Source: Pseudomonadota bacterium
GTDB lineage: Bacteria; Pseudomonadota; Alphaproteobacteria; Acetobacterales; Acetobacteraceae
Assembly: GCA_021801255.1 (NCBI GenBank)
Contig: JAJYYH010000027.1
Coordinates: 1-55,814 of the forward strand
DNA length: 55,814 bases
Direction of reading: 5' to 3'
In this document: piece after piece, positions 53,247-55,814 of the stretch
Layout of the letters: the number at the start of each line of letters is the position of its first letter
Numbering within the stretch: the stretch's first letter is position 1
Notes under the pieces: model-generated
Told to the model about the DNA's origin: nothing
Database searches by the model: none
Seen by the model: only the letters and a program-made list of their open reading frames with translations
Program-made: the position numbers and the translations under genes

Positions 53247-54731
53247 TTATTCGTTCTCTCCATCCCAATCTTCATGCCAGGTTCGTCCGTCTCTTTCTAT
53301 CAAAGCGATCGCTGCTGTCGGGCCCCAGCTCCCCGCCGCATAGGGGCGGGGCGCCTCGGGTGCGTTCGCCCAGGCCTCGATGATCGGCTCGACCCAGCGC
53401 CACGCCGCCTCGACCTCGTCACGTCGCATGAATAGCGTCGGGTTGCCACGCACCGCGTCCATCAGCAGCCGCTCATAGGCTTCGGGGTAGCGCGTGTTGA
53501 AAGCCTCCTGGAAGCTGATATCGAGCCGCGCCGGACGCAGTCGCAGCCCGCCCGGCCCGGGATCCTTGGTCATCAGCTTGAGCAGCATGCCCTCATTGGG
53601 CTGCAGCCGGATGACCAGCTTGTTGGGTTCCAGCTCGGAGGCGGGCGGGGGAAAGATCGAGAGCGGCACGGCACGGAACTGCACCACCACCTCGGAGATC
53701 TTTTGTGGCAACCGCTTGCCGGTGCGGAGATAGAACGGCACCCCAGCCCAGCGCCAGGCGTGTATTTCCGCCTTCAGCGCGACAAAGGTTTCGGTGCGGC
53801 TCGGCCTACCGAGTTCGGCGGCATAGCCCGGCACTGGCTTGCCCTCGGTCACGCCATGGGCATACTGCCCACGCACCGTCCGCGTCGCGATCTCGCCCGC
53901 CGAAATCGGGTGCAGGCCGCGCAGCACCTTGAGTTTTTCATCGCGCACGGCGTCGGGATCGAGCGAGACCGGGGGTTCCATGGCGAGCAGGCAAAGAAGT
54001 TGCAACAAATGGTTCTGCACCATATCTCGCAACGCCCCGGCTTTGTCGTAATACCCGGCGCGCCCCTCGACGCCGACGGTCTCGGCGACCGTGATCTGAA
54101 CGTGATCGATCACATCGGCGTTCCACAGCCGCTCAAAAATCGCATTGGCGAAGCGCAGCGCCATCAGGTTCTGCACCGTCTCCTTGCCGAGAAAATGGTC
54201 GATCCGGTAGATCTGGCTTTCCTCGAAGATCTGCCCGACCTCGTCATTGATGGCGCGGGCCGAGGCGAGGTCGTGGCCGATCGGCTTTTCCAGCACGACC
54301 CGCGAGGCCGGCGTGACCAACGCGTTGGCGCACAGATTACGGCAGATCGGGCCATAGAGATCGGGCGCGGTCGCCAGATAGAAGACCCGTATCCGCTCCG
54401 GCTCGGGGCTGAGGAGCTGCACCAGCCCCTCCCAACCCTCCCCACTCACGCCGTCGAGCGCGCGATAGTTCACCCGCGCGCAGAATTTCGCCACCAGCGC
54501 GTCGTCGATCTCGTTGGCCGGAATATGGTCGTGTAGCCCCTCGACCACCCGCTTGCGATAGTCCTCCTCGGCGACATCGCTCCGGGCGGCAGCGATGATG
54601 CGGCTTTCGGGCGGCATCTGGCCATCACGGAAACGTGAATAGAGCGAGGGCATCAACTTGCGCAGGGTCAGATCGCCGGTGGCGCCAAACACCACCGCGT
54701 CGAATACCTTAACCGGAATGATCTGCGCCAT
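53247..54731 (-). CDS. zwf: glucose-6-phosphate dehydrogenase
   Basis: This 494-residue enzyme oxidises glucose-6-phosphate to 6-phosphogluconolactone, entering the Entner-Doudoroff and pentose phosphate routes. It has DAVVFGATGDLTLRKLMPSL (NADP+ site), EKPIGHDLASARAIND, RIDHFLGKETVQNLMALRFAN with the catalytic His region (about residue 178), and YYDKAGALRDMVQNHLLQLL. GGGAG precedes the ATG. With glgP releasing glucose-1-phosphate, it would receive glycogen-derived carbon. Confidence 0.96.
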   Translation of the reverse strand: MAQIIPVKVFDAVVFGATGDLTLRKLMPSLYSRFRDGQMPPESRIIAAARSDVAEEDYRKRVVEGLHDHIPANEIDDALVAKFCARVNYRALDGVSGEGWEGLVQLLSPEPERIRVFYLATAPDLYGPICRNLCANALVTPASRVVLEKPIGHDLASARAINDEVGQIFEESQIYRIDHFLGKETVQNLMALRFANAIFERLWNADVIDHVQITVAETVGVEGRAGYYDKAGALRDMVQNHLLQLLCLLAMEPPVSLDPDAVRDEKLKVLRGLHPISAGEIATRTVRGQYAHGVTEGKPVPGYAAELGRPSRTETFVALKAEIHAWRWAGVPFYLRTGKRLPQKISEVVVQFRAVPLSIFPPPASELEPNKLVIRLQPNEGMLLKLMTKDPGPGGLRLRPARLDISFQEAFNTRYPEAYERLLMDAVRGNPTLFMRRDEVEAAWRWVEPIIEAWANAPEAPRPYAAGSWGPTAAIALIERDGRTWHEDWDGENE

Positions 54732-54841
54732 TGTTCGCTCCCTGGCTGCCGAGGCGCCAGCCTGCCGGTAGCCGGGCATTGACGCAACAGCAAGAATTGG
54801 CGGGCTAGTCTCCGGCGTCGTCACACCCTTGCGAGCTGCCG

Positions 54842-55814
54842 ATGTCCGCCCTGACCACCCTCTCGATCCCCCCCGATGAAGCTGCGCGCGCCCTGTTTCA
54901 GCACGGCGAGGCGCTGCGCCTGGGCGGGGACGCGGAAGCCGCGATCGCTGCCTATGCCGCGGCCAGCCGCCTGTCGCCAACCTTGATCGGGGCGGCGATC
55001 AACCGCGCCCTTCTGCTCCATCAGCGTGGTCGCCATGAGGAGGCTATTGCGGTGGCGCGCGCCGGCCTCGTTTTCGCTCCCCTTGAGCCCCAACTGCACG
55101 CCGCTCTCGGCCCGGCGCTGATTGCCACGGGGGATTTCCTCGCCGGCGTGGCGGCGCTGCATGAGGTGGTGCGCCTGGCGCCCGCCTCCGCCATCGCCTG
55201 GTTCAATCTCGGCGTCGCGCTGGAGGGGGGGCGCCAGCCGGCGATCGCCGAGACGGCGTTCCGCGAGGCGCTACGGCGCGATCCCGCCATGATACCGGCG
55301 CAAGTGGCGCTCGCCGGGGTGCTGCGTGATCTCGGCCAGCCCGAGCGTGCGCTGGCGTTGGCGCGCGCCGCGCTGGCCGTCGCGCCCGATTGCTCTGCCG
55401 CCCATGTCAATCGCGGTAATGCCTTGCACGATCTCGGCGATTTCGCCGCCGCTGCGGCGAGCTATCGCCGCGCCCTCGAACATACGCCCGATGATCCCTC
55501 CATACTGTGCAATCTCGGCACGTCTCTGCTCGCGTTGGGCGAGATCAGGGCGGCGCTCGATCTCCACAGCGCGGCCGCGGCGCGGGCCGCGACCGCGCCG
55601 CGTATCCGCTTCGGCCTGGCGCTTGCGCTGCTCACCGCCGGGCATCTGGCCGAAGGGTTCGCCGAATATGAAGAACGGTTTCGCCTGCCCGAGACGGCGC
55701 GGCGCGATTTTGGCCGGCCGCAATGGCAGGGCGAGGCGATCGCTTGGCGGACCATTCTCCTGCATGCCGAGCAGGGCTATGGCGACACCCTACAGTTCAT
55801 CCGCTACGCGCCGA
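54842..55814 (+). CDS. TPR protein, partial (runs off the window)
   Basis: The frame is open from the ATG at 54842 to the window end, so at least 324 residues. It holds about eight tetratricopeptide repeats (for example GEALRLGGDAEAAIAAYAAA, WFNLGVALEGGRQ, HVNRGNALHDLGDFAAAAAS, LCNLGTSLLALGEI). Then comes GFAEYEERFRLPETARR and LLHAEQGYGDTLQFIRYAP. That last motif is the usual junction to a glycosyltransferase-9-like C-terminal domain in TPR-containing glycan or O-linked transferases. The rest lies beyond the window. It is divergent to zwf. Confidence 0.75.
   Translation, partial: MSALTTLSIPPDEAARALFQHGEALRLGGDAEAAIAAYAAASRLSPTLIGAAINRALLLHQRGRHEEAIAVARAGLVFAPLEPQLHAALGPALIATGDFLAGVAALHEVVRLAPASAIAWFNLGVALEGGRQPAIAETAFREALRRDPAMIPAQVALAGVLRDLGQPERALALARAALAVAPDCSAAHVNRGNALHDLGDFAAAAASYRRALEHTPDDPSILCNLGTSLLALGEIRAALDLHSAAAARAATAPRIRFGLALALLTAGHLAEGFAEYEERFRLPETARRDFGRPQWQGEAIAWRTILLHAEQGYGDTLQFIRYAP

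Overview
The window is GC-rich alphaproteobacterial chromosome. Gene content and order (dnaB-alr-mlaE-mlaF, glnB-glnA, PEP-CTERM surface proteins, a DUF3309 protein, an RpfF-like enzyme) suggest the Acetobacteraceae or a close relative; this is an inference from protein character, not a search. No CRISPR array, rRNA or replication origin was seen. One tRNA gene, tRNA-His, is present.

Region 1 (1-17.7 kb) is an accessory, surface-oriented region. It starts with a methyltransferase gene and a truncated second copy flanking a membrane glycosyltransferase-like gene. Next come two divergent paralogous exported proteins: one has a Sec signal peptide, the other is a 1489-residue protein with beta-helix and RTX-like repeats. 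These share inverted tracts of identical DNA. Three intact PEP-CTERM genes and one broken one follow, interspersed with a D-arginine-dehydrogenase-like oxidoreductase, a Rap1a/Tai-type protein and a CelD/BcsL-type acyltransferase. Each PEP-CTERM locus carries the same promoter architecture: a 17-bp motif (TGTCGGAA-N3-TTTACA), then 61-63 bp, then a sigma-54 -24/-12 element. Decayed IS3- and IS481-type transposase pieces close the region.

Region 2 (17.7-23.8 kb) is housekeeping: an orphan solute-binding protein, dnaB, alr, and the MlaE/MlaF lipid-transport pair.

Region 3 (23.8-34.2 kb) is one long operon for a group 3b-type cytoplasmic [NiFe] hydrogenase (beta, gamma, delta, alpha subunits). 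A cyclic-nucleotide-domain protein with a hexapeptide minisatellite is inserted after the beta subunit. A maturation protease and hypA, F, C, D, E follow. No hypB is present, and HypA lacks its zinc-finger domain. A perfect FNR/FixK-type box precedes the operon.

Region 4 (34.2-44.2 kb) is glycogen metabolism: glgA, glgP and a GH15 glucoamylase, convergent with glgX. A second FNR-type box lies before glgA, so glycogen turnover and hydrogen metabolism may share an oxygen or redox switch. The branching enzyme glgB is a heavily deleted pseudogene, next to remnants of a thiamine-diphosphate enzyme and an IS481-type element.

Region 5 (44.3-55.8 kb) holds a run of small stress-type genes (His-rich protein, CsbD, PRC-barrel, DUF3309, entericidin) and a Rieske oxygenase. 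A conjugation-gene remnant, a ferritin-like diiron protein and tRNA-His come next. After these are an aminotransferase, glnB (with a sigma-54 promoter), glnA, an RpfF-like DSF synthase, zwf and the start of a TPR protein cut by the window end.
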